Shown: positions 7,907 through 15,239, counted from the first letter of the stretch. The stretch is 16,497 nt of DNA from Candidatus Coatesiibacteriota bacterium (GCA_003647715.1 QMNJ01000017.1:1-16497), one strand, 5' to 3'. Notes: generated from the sequence alone by a model not told the origin. Program-made: numbers and translations.

Positions 7907-8518
7907 ATGGTAGATTTAAATGTAGAAAGTAGTATGACCAGATGGGATATTGATAGAATTATCAATTCTTTTCCAGTAAGTGAAGTTCTAAGAAGACATA
8001 TGTATGGCACAGCACGGCTTGCCAAGGAACTCTCTCTGAGGTTTTCTGAAAATCCCCAGAAAGCATATATAGCGGGTTGTCTTCATGATATGTGCCGGGG
8101 GATGTCAGACGCAGACAGCAGGGAATATGTGGATATAAATGGCATTCAGGTTCTGGAGATGGAATATAAATCAGGCACACCTCTGCTTCACCCTATAGTA
8201 GCGCATCACTATCTCAGGGAAAAGCAGATAGTTGACGATGAGAGAATTCTTGAAGCAGTAAGGTATCACACCACGGGACGCCCTGGTATGTGCAACCTGA
8301 CAAAATTAGTAATGGTCGCTGATATTTTAGAGGACTCAAGGGATGGGGATTTTGAGGAGATGAGAAGCATTTTGGATTTGAATAATATTGATGATATGGT
8401 AAGGGAGGTGTTAAGATTTAAGGTTGATTACATAACGAGTATTGGATTAAAAATACATCCCTTAATGAGCGATACCTTGAAAAAATTAGAGAAAGGGGTG
8501 ATTCTCTCTGGAGGATAA
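7907..8518 (+). CDS. yqeK: YqeK-family HD-domain hydrolase
   Basis: A 203-residue HD-superfamily metal-dependent phosphohydrolase. YqeK proteins have been reported to split diadenosine tetraphosphate (Ap4A) symmetrically, a stress-linked nucleotide. Metal-ligand pattern: His31 (RRHMYGTARLA), the HD pair His60-Asp61 (AGCLHDMCR), LHPIVAHH at 94-101, then RYHTTGRPGMCNLTKLVMVA with His121 and the downstream AD (Asp139), all as in the family. It starts 5 bases after nadD stops and no ribosome site is visible, so coupling to nadD is likely; Met10 is an alternative start. The end overlaps the proposed CTG start of rsfS by 11 bases. Substrate is assigned from the family only. Confidence 0.92.
   Translation: MVDLNVESSMTRWDIDRIINSFPVSEVLRRHMYGTARLAKELSLRFSENPQKAYIAGCLHDMCRGMSDADSREYVDINGIQVLEMEYKSGTPLLHPIVAHHYLREKQIVDDERILEAVRYHTTGRPGMCNLTKLVMVADILEDSRDGDFEEMRSILDLNNIDDMVREVLRFKVDYITSIGLKIHPLMSDTLKKLEKGVILSGG
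8492..8514 (+). promoter_or_regulatory. Two candidate ribosome sites deciding the rsfS start
   Basis: AAAGGGG (8492-8498) is placed correctly for CTG at 8508, whereas GGAGG (8510-8514), which overlaps the yqeK stop region, is placed for ATA 8523 or ATT 8526. No ATG, GTG or TTG lies in frame with either. Any choice gives a non-standard start; alignment length favours CTG. Confidence 0.5.
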
Positions 8519-8870
8519 AGAGATAATTGATGAGATTGCAAAGGTAATTGATGAGAAGAAGGGTGAAGATATAGTGGTAATGGATTTGACAGGGGTATCT
8601 GAAACGCTTGATTATTTCATTATAGTCACAGGCAGTTCGCAGATGCACAATAAGTCAATGGCGCAGGAGATAATTAATAGTTTGAAGAAGAAGGGTGTAA
8701 TGATGTCTCATTCTGAGGGTTATCCAGAAGGAGAATGGATTTTACTTGACTATGGAAGCGTAATAGTGCACATTTTTATGGAAGATATGAGACGGTATTA
8801 CCAGTTAGAAAGGCTCTGGGGCGATGCAAAATTTACATACATTCAAAACAGTAGAACAAGCAATAAATAA
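8508..8870 (+). CDS. rsfS: Ribosomal silencing factor RsfS, probable CTG start
   Basis: Binds ribosomal protein L14 on the 50S subunit and blocks joining with 30S, slowing translation in starvation. Core motifs are present: GEDIVVMDL, DYFIIVTGSS, SMAQEIINSL, GEWILLDYGSVIVHIF and YYQLERLWGDAK. The first ATG/GTG/TTG available (GTG at 8574) would remove the first 22 residues including helix 1. The frame stays open back to the stop at 8499-8501, and the only near-standard start is CTG at 8508. From CTG the protein reads LEDKEIIDEIAKVIDEKKGE, and its spacing to the EDI motif equals that of Bacillus YqeL as I recall it. AAAGGGG at 8492-8498 is a ribosome site about 9 bases upstream. ATA 8523 or ATT 8526, behind GGAGG at 8510-8514, are alternatives. 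The protein is 120 residues; its 3' end overlaps argS by 47 bp. Confidence 0.85.
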   Translation: MEDKEIIDEIAKVIDEKKGEDIVVMDLTGVSETLDYFIIVTGSSQMHNKSMAQEIINSLKKKGVMMSHSEGYPEGEWILLDYGSVIVHIFMEDMRRYYQLERLWGDAKFTYIQNSRTSNK

Positions 8871-10503
8871 CGCAATAATAGACCATCTTAAATCAAGGTA
8901 TGAGATTAATGATGATGATTTGAACCGCATAAAAAGGTATACACTTGTAGAAATACCATCAGAGAAGGAATATGGTGATATAGCAATAACGGTTGCAATG
9001 CGCCTAGCGAAGCACCTCAAAGAACCACCCTCAAAGATTGCCGAATCTATCGTCAAAGCCGTAGAGGGTTGTGGAATAACATTTGAGTCGGTTGATATTG
9101 CAGAGCCAGGTTTTGTGAATTTGCGACTTGGATGGAATATATTGCTTGATACATTATATGAAGCAATAAATAACCGTGAATATTCTTGCTGGGATATCCT
9201 GAAGAAAAATGATGGAGCCCCCCTTTCAATACAGGTTGAGTTTGTCAGCGCAAATCCGACTGGTCCATTGAATATCGTCAATGCAAGGGCTTCAGCTCTC
9301 GGTCTGGCGCTTTCTAACCTGCTTGGCAAGATGGGAGCTGAGGTGGAGAAGGAATACTTTGTTAATGATAGGGGCAGACAGATAGACCTTCTGGCTGAGT
9401 CAATTTTAACTGCTAAGAAGATAGAAGATGGTGAGGATGTGAGATATCCTGATGAAGGTTATAAAGGGCGCTATATTGAAGAACTTGCCAGTGAGATGAA
9501 TAAAGACCTGTACAGAATGAGAGATATAAAGGGAATTGGTGTTTGGGCTTCAGAGAAGATACGGAAGGAACAAGAAAGGGTGTTGAGGGACTTCGGGGTG
9601 GAGTTTGATAGATGGTATCACCAGTCATACATAACTGATGAAGAGTATAACAATGTCCTGAATACATTGAGGGATAGAAACGCATTGTATGAAGCTGATA
9701 AAGCAGTGTGGATAAAGACATCAGAGTATGGTGATGTTCAGGATTGGGTGCTTATAACCTCTGATGGCAGATATACTTACCATCTCGCAGACCTTGCATA
9801 TCACATTAACAAGTATCGCAGGAGGTATGACAGGGTAATAAACATTCTTGGTCCCGACCACCATGCTCATATGGCTATGATGCTGGCGGGTGTGAAGGCA
9901 CTGGGTATTCCAGAGGGGTGGTTAGAGATAATCATAGCCCAGCAGGTTAATATTGTTGAGAAGGGGAAGCGGTTGAAGATGGGGAAGCGCCTCGGACGAT
10001 ACATCACTATGGAGGAGTTGATGAAGGAGGTGAGCCCTGATGTGTGCAAATTCTTCTTCCTTGATAGGGCACCATCTGCTCATATTGACTTTGACTTTGA
10101 GGTGGCAAAGAAGACATCACTTGAAAATCCAGTGTTCTACATTCAATATGCGTATGCCAGAATTGAAAGTTTGAGGCGAGAGGCGACGAGGGCGGGTATT
10201 CTTATTCCTGATAATCTTCAAGTAAATATGGGATTATATGGCGAAGAGGAGAAAGAGATTGCCAGAGAAGTGTTTTATTACCCTCAGGTAGTAAAGATGT
10301 CTGCTATGGGTAGGAAGACACAGTTATTGACTTGTTATCTTCATAATCTCGCTGGCAAGTTCCATAGATATTACACAAGAAACAGAATATTGGGAGTTGA
10401 CAGAGACCTTTCTTATGCCAGACAGTTGCTATCTTTCTCTGTTGCTTCAGTTATAAGAGATGGTCTGAATGTTCTTGGCATAAGTGCACCTGAGAGAATG
10501 TAG
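8824..10503 (+). CDS. argS: Arginyl-tRNA synthetase with altered HIGH and KMSKS motifs
   Basis: Charges tRNA-Arg with arginine in the cytoplasm; class I enzyme. 559 residues, full length, domains in order: N-terminal Add-1 domain (1-100, with EKEYGDIAIT), Rossmann catalytic domain (about 130-400), and DALR anticodon-binding domain (about 435-559, NPVFYIQYAYARI ... GISAPERM). Family segments are present: FVSANPTGPL, EYFVNDRGRQ, SDGRYTYHLADLAYH, ILGPDHHAHM. Unusually, where HIGH is expected after NPTGPL the sequence is NIVN (residues 150-153), so both catalytic histidines and the glycine are replaced; KMSKR is KMGKR (385-389). Everything else is conserved, so it is probably a functional variant rather than a decayed gene. 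The start lies inside the end of rsfS, with AGAAAGG about 10 bases before ATG. Its stop directly abuts the convergent ThiD-ThiN gene. Confidence 0.95.
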   Translation: MQNLHTFKTVEQAINNAIIDHLKSRYEINDDDLNRIKRYTLVEIPSEKEYGDIAITVAMRLAKHLKEPPSKIAESIVKAVEGCGITFESVDIAEPGFVNLRLGWNILLDTLYEAINNREYSCWDILKKNDGAPLSIQVEFVSANPTGPLNIVNARASALGLALSNLLGKMGAEVEKEYFVNDRGRQIDLLAESILTAKKIEDGEDVRYPDEGYKGRYIEELASEMNKDLYRMRDIKGIGVWASEKIRKEQERVLRDFGVEFDRWYHQSYITDEEYNNVLNTLRDRNALYEADKAVWIKTSEYGDVQDWVLITSDGRYTYHLADLAYHINKYRRRYDRVINILGPDHHAHMAMMLAGVKALGIPEGWLEIIIAQQVNIVEKGKRLKMGKRLGRYITMEELMKEVSPDVCKFFFLDRAPSAHIDFDFEVAKKTSLENPVFYIQYAYARIESLRREATRAGILIPDNLQVNMGLYGEEEKEIAREVFYYPQVVKMSAMGRKTQLLTCYLHNLAGKFHRYYTRNRILGVDRDLSYARQLLSFSVASVIRDGLNVLGISAPERM

Positions 10504-11802
10504 TTAAAGCTGTTCGGTTATCAGTAATACTTTATTAAGAAGGTTTTCAATACTATCTGCCAGTATGACTACAATGGGCTCAAATCCCACAAAGCCAAGA
10601 TGATAGAGAGCGTCTGGTGTTGTGTCTGTATCAATCCCATCTATCATCTGCTCCACCGCTGGTGCGATGGTATCGCCTTTTATCCTGGCTGTTGTCAGTC
10701 CGCATTTCTTTATACATTCCATTATCTTATCATTCATCTTTATGTTTATTGCTGATTGGATATTTGACCACCTTTTATTGCAGGCAATAAGCGTTCTTGC
10801 TATATAACCAGTATTATCAACTATTGCATGTGGTGGTTCTGTAAACCCGACACGCCTGTCTCTGGTTATTCGTCTGTCAAAGACAACTACACTCTCAAAA
10901 CCCACTTTGTTTATTGCTATGGTTCCTGCATTTATACCAACTTCTGGAATAATTTCGTGTAGATTCTTTATAGAGCAGATATCAACAGCAAGTTCGCTCA
11001 GGTATTCTTTCGCTTTATTTATCTCTGAACCAATGTATTGTTCAAGACCGATATTAAGCAACCATCTGTTATAGACAGAATAGTTCATAGTTTCATTTAA
11101 GTATAACTTTGCTTTTGATACTGCTTCTACTATGTCGTATCCGCGGGCAAGATAACAGGCAATAGCACTTGATAATACGCCACCCATATCATGGAATTGA
11201 TTATTAGATTTTGGACAGCTAAATTCGTGAACCTCTTCTCTGGCAATTAACAGGTCGGTTATTATCTCGTTTGATTCTATCCCGGTTAGTAGAATAGGTA
11301 TTTTCAGTTCTCTGTAGGCATCAGAAAGTGCTTGGTGGTGGTCAACAATTTCATATTTGTAGATATTGTTAAATTCTTCCTGATTAGCAACTATGATTAT
11401 TGGCATATTCCTGAGTGCATTTGATAACTCCTGTGGTTCAATCTCAGATATGGAGTCTCCACAGGTTGCTCTAAATACAGGGTCAATGACTATGTAGTTC
11501 TCATATTTATTTTTAATTAGGTATTTCTTTATAGTATTCAGAATATAACCTTTACCTACTATGCCTATCTTAATTACCAGTGGTATGAATTCATAGAAAA
11601 TAGCATCAAGTTGGTGCTCAATCTCACTCTGTGGTAAAAAGTTTGAGTTTATTACACTATCTCTGGTTTGGGATATAATCCCAGTTATTACACCACAACC
11701 ATTGAAGCCGAGCGATGAGAATACCTTAAGGTCCTGACCTACTCCAGCACCACCAGAAGGGTCATATGCTGTAATGGATACAACTATCTCTTCACCGACC
11801 AT
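10504..11802 (-). CDS. ThiD-ThiN fusion (HMP/HMP-P kinase plus thiamin-phosphate synthase domain)
   Basis: A 432-residue fusion in the thiamin pathway. Residues 1-245 are a ribokinase-fold ThiD domain, which phosphorylates hydroxymethylpyrimidine (phosphate) with ATP: AYDPSGGAGVGQDLKVFSSL at 12-31, ISQT at 43-46, DPVFRATCGD at 107-116. Residues about 265-432 are a ThiN domain, which in archaea and some bacteria replaces ThiE and joins HMP-PP to thiazole phosphate: IIPEVGIN at 284-291, INIKMNDKIMECIKKCGL, PDALYHLGFVGFEP at 396-409. Odd: the ThiD anion-hole loop, normally GTGC before SSAIA, reads DMGG (205-208), losing the catalytic Cys; in ThiN the usual SSHVAR segment reads TGYIAR and NIRY reads NIKM. 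Activity is therefore uncertain; a sensing role is possible. It is the last gene of the motor operon, 17 bases after the GYF-TonB-like gene. No clear ribosome site. Confidence 0.88.
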   Translation of the reverse strand: MVGEEIVVSITAYDPSGGAGVGQDLKVFSSLGFNGCGVITGIISQTRDSVINSNFLPQSEIEHQLDAIFYEFIPLVIKIGIVGKGYILNTIKKYLIKNKYENYIVIDPVFRATCGDSISEIEPQELSNALRNMPIIIVANQEEFNNIYKYEIVDHHQALSDAYRELKIPILLTGIESNEIITDLLIAREEVHEFSCPKSNNQFHDMGGVLSSAIACYLARGYDIVEAVSKAKLYLNETMNYSVYNRWLLNIGLEQYIGSEINKAKEYLSELAVDICSIKNLHEIIPEVGINAGTIAINKVGFESVVVFDRRITRDRRVGFTEPPHAIVDNTGYIARTLIACNKRWSNIQSAINIKMNDKIMECIKKCGLTTARIKGDTIAPAVEQMIDGIDTDTTPDALYHLGFVGFEPIVVILADSIENLLNKVLLITEQL

Positions 11803-11819
11803 AGATTTGACAGGATTTT

Positions 11820-13208
11820 TTAATAGCCCCTCTCAGAGGAGAAGAATATGAAGGGATATATAACAGTTACATCACCTTCGGGAATGGGTGGAAATCTCCA
11901 GTTGTATATCAGATTGATTATATCTTTTTCAATTGCTGGTAAACCCATAGTGGATGATATAATCTCTACACTTGAAACTTGACCAGAGGGGCTGATGGTG
12001 AACCTGACTACTATCTTACCCTCAAGGGTTGGGTCTCTTTTTAGATATTTTTTGTATGTATATTCAATTCCACTTCTATGCGCCTCAACGACGCTTCTAA
12101 TTATTGCAGAGGACCTTTGACCTGAGCCAGCACCTGCACCGGTAATACCAGATGGTCCGGTTATTTTCACACTACCCTCTTTCTTTAATTTTATAGTGTT
12201 TTCGGCTCCACCACCACCTCCACCGAGTCCTGAGATAAGGTCATCAATTCCACCCAGACCGCCACCAAGACCCAGACCACCACCAAGTCCAAACCCACCT
12301 CCACCTCCTCCACTAGTAGGGAGACCTGAGGTTTTGAGACCACCTAAACTACCCAGGATACTGTCTATATCGCCACTTCCGCCGCCAAGCATATCTGCAA
12401 CTGTCCCTCCGGGTCCAACTTTGGTTATTAGACCTAAGACACCAGTAGCCCCGGGACCAAGCCCTACACCAGAGCCACCACCTCCTCCACCTCCTCCACC
12501 ACCCCCACCTGTTCCTGGACCTTCACCTTCACCCTCTCCAAGCGTATCAATTTCTGGTATTGGTATATCTAATGTTGCATCAGGTAATAGCTCAGCCACT
12601 CTCTGGGGTATGGGAATTTCGTTGGTAGTTTTGGGTGAGGGGACTCTTACATAGAAGGCGGATATGATTATCACCGCATATATAAGTGTAGTTGCAAAGA
12701 AGGACTTTATAAAATCATTGCTATCATCTACCTCTTCAATATATTTCCTGTATTTAAATTCCTTTACCTCTTCAGGTGGTTTGAATATTCCACTATCTGT
12801 TGGCTCCCATTTTTTCTCACTAACCTCTTTTTCTTTATCTCTGGATGATACCTCAGTTGGCAATTCAAAGAATACTTCGCTCATCTTTTTCCAACTGCCT
12901 TCTATCTCTATCAGTCCATCTGGTTTCAGTTCCCCTTTGTTAACCATGGATATCAGCATGTCTTTTGTATAGGGACCTACTTTTATACCCATTCTTTGAA
13001 TGTAGTATTTCTTCTCTTCGGTGGTTGTTTTCTTTATTAGATTGGCGATAGAACTGATGTTTTCTGCTTTTACCCACTCCCGCTTGTTTGGAATCCAAAT
13101 CCAGTCATTAATGTCTAATTTGCCATCTATCGCAAGCTCCCTAATCTCTGCTATTGTATAGGGTCCGTATCTTCTCTTCTTCCGCGATATGTATATATTC
13201 TTTATCAT
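11820..13208 (-). CDS. AgmX/GltJ-like TonB-type protein with two GYF_2 domains
   Basis: Inner-membrane protein of 462 residues that probably couples the ExbB/ExbD motor to the envelope. Order: two GYF_2 domains in the cytoplasm (about 5-58, RRYGPYTIAEIRELAIDGKL; about 67-117, GIKVGPYTKDM ... SWKKMSEV); acidic linker; transmembrane helix about 170-188; AELLPD segment; a Gly-rich stretch from 224 with 12 glycines in a row (234-245); a semi-conserved GVLGLITKVGPGGTVADML block; and a C-terminal TonB-like AgmX/PglI domain (about 367-455: LEGKIVVRFTISPSGQVSS ... NWRFPPI ... YPFIFF). Paralogous to the next gene upstream, which differs in its cytoplasmic head. M. xanthus GltJ has, to my knowledge, a GYF domain and this same layout. 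The Cys pair often seen in AgmX C-terminal domains is absent. No ribosome site precedes the ATG. Confidence 0.88.
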   Translation of the reverse strand: MIKNIYISRKKRRYGPYTIAEIRELAIDGKLDINDWIWIPNKREWVKAENISSIANLIKKTTTEEKKYYIQRMGIKVGPYTKDMLISMVNKGELKPDGLIEIEGSWKKMSEVFFELPTEVSSRDKEKEVSEKKWEPTDSGIFKPPEEVKEFKYRKYIEEVDDSNDFIKSFFATTLIYAVIIISAFYVRVPSPKTTNEIPIPQRVAELLPDATLDIPIPEIDTLGEGEGEGPGTGGGGGGGGGGGGSGVGLGPGATGVLGLITKVGPGGTVADMLGGGSGDIDSILGSLGGLKTSGLPTSGGGGGGFGLGGGLGLGGGLGGIDDLISGLGGGGGGAENTIKLKKEGSVKITGPSGITGAGAGSGQRSSAIIRSVVEAHRSGIEYTYKKYLKRDPTLEGKIVVRFTISPSGQVSSVEIISSTMGLPAIEKDIINLIYNWRFPPIPEGDVTVIYPFIFFSSERGY

Positions 13209-13226
13209 ATTTACAATATCTATTGT

Positions 13227-13263
13227 TCAGTATGTTAATTAATTGATTAATATTTCATACTGA
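13227..13263. repeat. Inverted repeat in the gap between the two AgmX-like genes
   Basis: TCAGTATG (13227-13234) and CATACTGA (13256-13263) are perfect 8-bp inverted arms around a 21-base, almost wholly A/T spacer that contains TTAATTAATTGATTAAT. It may be a small mRNA stem-loop or a protein-binding site regulating the GYF protein, whose start lies about 20 bases further on. Confidence 0.45.
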
Positions 13264-13271
13264 TAAAATGA

Positions 13272-14621
13272 TTAACCTCCACGGATGAATATAAATGGGT
13301 ATATGATAGTAACATCACCCTCGGATATAGATGGGAACTTCCAGGTGTATATCCTGCTTATGATTGACTGTTCAAGCGGTGGGCAGTTCATAGTGGAGCT
13401 GATTATAGAAGCACTGGTGACACTACCTTCGGCTGATACAGTGAACTTTACCACTATCTTACCTTCAAGGTTGGGATTCTGCTTCAGTTGAACATTATAA
13501 GCATGCTGAATACCTGCCATGTGAGACCTGACAACTGAATATATTGCAGATGAGGTTCTACCACTGGAGGTTGACCCAGCACCGCTGATGCTTGAGGGAG
13601 TGGAAATATTGACAGAACCCTCTTTCTTCAACTTGACTGTTTCAGTTCCTCCGCCTACGCCACCGACCAGAGAGTCGATTGAGAGTTCACCAAGAGCACC
13701 GCCCCCGCCTGTACCAAGACCAAATCCTCCTCCACTACCTAATCCTAGAGTTGAAGCACCACCCGTCTTTAAACCACCAACTCCTCCTATCAGTGAGTCA
13801 AGGTCACCACTTCCACCACTACCAGCAGCGAGGAGGTCAACCACGCTACCTCCACCTCCGCCAACCTTGGTTATAAGTCCAATTACACCTTTTGACATAA
13901 CTTCACCTGGACCAACACCACCTCCACCTCCCCCACCTCCACCACCGCCACCCGCTCCATAGCCGACACCCTCTGTCTTTTCTTCACCAGTGCCAACTTC
14001 GGAAGGTGCGGTAATGTCCATCTCTACCAGTTCAGCGATAACGGGTGGAAGACCGGCAATTACAGTTCTCTTCTTGGGTGGAGATGCATTATAAGCATAT
14101 ATCACGAATAGGAGGTGAGCGACGAATGAGCCAAGCATTATGTAGGCGAATTTCCTTTCTTCTTCCATTACAACTTTCTTACTCACCTCTTTGTATGCGA
14201 GGAGTTCTTTAATGGAGATTTCTGCTTCTGTAGATGGCGGGGGTATGGTGTAGTCAAATTTCAGACATATATTCCCAAAACGTATGTTACCTACATTTTG
14301 GGTGTCAAAGCTTACTTGATAGCAGTCGTCCTTCTTTGGAAGGAGATTAAGGGCTACGAGGTCTTTCAACGACTGAGAGGTAGTTCCTTTGGAGATGAAG
14401 CCCTCCATAGATTCATGAATGTTAAGAATGCAGGAGGTATTGGATTTTACCTCTACAATGGGAAAATGGTCTCTTAACTTCCATGATTTAATCACTATGT
14501 CATTGTCAAGTGAATTGCCAATGGTTATAGATTCATTTGTAAAAATCTCCTTTATATCCTTCCCATCTCTGGAGATAGTTATGCGAAGTGTCTTATTCCT
14601 ATTTTTACTACCCTCCTTCAA
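13272..14621 (-). CDS. AgmX/GltG-like TonB-type protein with FHA-like head (TTG start)
   Basis: Inner-membrane protein of 449 residues, paralogue of the GYF protein downstream. Order: FHA-like cytoplasmic domain (about 10-125: SITIGNSLDNDIVIKSWKLR, with the FHA GR replaced by GN, so phosphothreonine binding is doubtful); basic-acidic linker; transmembrane helix about 157-177 (FAYIMLGSFVAHLLFVIYAY); PPVIAELVEMD; Gly-rich linker with 12 glycines in a row (224-235); GVIGLITKVGGGGGSVVDLL block; AgmX/PglI C-terminal domain (about 358-447: LEGKIVVKFTVSAEGSVTS ... YTWKFPSI ... YPFIFI). The start codon is TTG; AAAGGGGG lies 7 bases upstream, and an AAGGAGG immediately after the TTG is inside the gene and has no start behind it. 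M. xanthus GltG has, as I recall, an FHA head with a TonB-like tail, the closest known analogue. Confidence 0.87.
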   Translation of the reverse strand: MKEGSKNRNKTLRITISRDGKDIKEIFTNESITIGNSLDNDIVIKSWKLRDHFPIVEVKSNTSCILNIHESMEGFISKGTTSQSLKDLVALNLLPKKDDCYQVSFDTQNVGNIRFGNICLKFDYTIPPPSTEAEISIKELLAYKEVSKKVVMEEERKFAYIMLGSFVAHLLFVIYAYNASPPKKRTVIAGLPPVIAELVEMDITAPSEVGTGEEKTEGVGYGAGGGGGGGGGGGGVGPGEVMSKGVIGLITKVGGGGGSVVDLLAAGSGGSGDLDSLIGGVGGLKTGGASTLGLGSGGGFGLGTGGGGALGELSIDSLVGGVGGGTETVKLKKEGSVNISTPSSISGAGSTSSGRTSSAIYSVVRSHMAGIQHAYNVQLKQNPNLEGKIVVKFTVSAEGSVTSASIISSTMNCPPLEQSIISRIYTWKFPSISEGDVTIIYPFIFIRGG

Positions 14622-14636
14622 CTATAAACCCCCTTT
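14619..14636 (-). promoter_or_regulatory. Ribosome site and TTG start of the FHA-TonB-like gene
   Basis: On the minus strand AAAGGGGG (14629-14636) is followed after 7 bases by TTG (14619-14621). No ATG or GTG lies near in frame. A second, stronger-looking AAGGAGG overlaps codons 2-4 and may sequester or re-recruit ribosomes. Confidence 0.6.
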
Positions 14637-14681
14637 AGAAGTGTTTTATGCATAAATAAATATTACCAAATCACAATTTTG

Positions 14682-15221
14682 TTACTCTTTCTTCAATGTA
14701 GCAAGAGCTATATTACCAAACTCAGCTCTACCACAAGTATACATAACTCTTTTGAGAAGTTCAAATGTAATCAATTTATCTCCCTGTATGGTCATTTCGC
14801 CCTTGAATGGTCTATCAGGGTTTGAAGCAGCGACAGCTTCCTTTATCTGCTTTATCCTGAGCATCTCCGCAAGGAGAGAGTCCAGGACCATATCTTCATC
14901 TGCCAGTGCTTCTTTTGATGTCATTACCTGCTTGCCCTCAACGATGATGGATTTGTTTGTAACTGCGACGATGACAGTTGTCTTGGGCTTCTGTTGAGAT
15001 ATTGATTCAGGTAGAGTGAGGTCTGGTGCAACTGACATAATATCACCTTCTGCGGAGAAGTTCTGGAAAAGGAAGATGACCAGGATGACAAAGGTGTCAA
15101 TTAAAGGCACGATGATAGGTTTAACTTTCTTCTTCCTTTCTTCCTCGGACTTTTCTCTCCAGCGGCTTGAGCTCTTCCCTATTCTACCTTTTAACGCTGC
15201 ACCTGATGGTTTCTTCGCCAT
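14682..15221 (-). CDS. ExbD/TolR-family motor protein, second copy
   Basis: A 179-residue protein with a basic cytoplasmic N-terminus (RWREKSEEERKKKVKP), one transmembrane helix about 37-53 (PLIDTFVILVIFLF), and a periplasmic domain. Asp42 in PLIDTF corresponds to the proton-carrying Asp of ExbD/TolR/MotB. The periplasmic part (about 60-179) includes PDLTLPES and KTTVIVAVTNKSIIVEGKQV, normal for the family, and ends LLKRVMYTCGRAEFGNIALA. I chose ATG at 15221, which has AGGTGG 5 bases before it, over GTG at 15230 (three extra residues, weaker ribosome site). It differs clearly from the other ExbD here, so the channel is probably a heteromer, as for AglQ/AglS of M. xanthus. It is 9 bases downstream of the first ExbD gene counting from GTG. 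Confidence 0.93.
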   Translation of the reverse strand: MAKKPSGAALKGRIGKSSSRWREKSEEERKKKVKPIIVPLIDTFVILVIFLFQNFSAEGDIMSVAPDLTLPESISQQKPKTTVIVAVTNKSIIVEGKQVMTSKEALADEDMVLDSLLAEMLRIKQIKEAVAASNPDRPFKGEMTIQGDKLITFELLKRVMYTCGRAEFGNIALATLKKE

Positions 15222-15239
15222 TTTTACCACCTACCTTCT

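Noticed and set aside
8574..8870. rsfS beginning at GTG 8574
   Set aside because: Would remove the conserved first helix; the frame is open upstream and family alignment reaches 8508.
10498..10570. Shared terminator between argS and the ThiD-ThiN gene
   Set aside because: No stem of useful length with a flanking T-run could be found by eye.
12480..12515. CCN repeat array as a DNA microsatellite or CRISPR-like array
   Set aside because: It encodes 12 glycines with mixed codons within a conserved linker; no spacers or regular repeat units.
12196..12654. Long proline-rich reading frame on the + strand
   Set aside because: It is the antisense of the glycine-rich linker of the GYF TonB-like protein (GGN read backwards gives NCC, hence Pro). 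The minus-strand frame has domain-level support.
13588..13962. Second proline-rich reading frame on the + strand
   Set aside because: Same artefact, opposite the glycine-rich linker of the FHA TonB-like protein.
15222..15230. GTG at 15230 as start of the second ExbD
   Set aside because: Possible, but ATG at 15221 has AGGTGG 5 bases before it and gives a more usual basic N-terminus.
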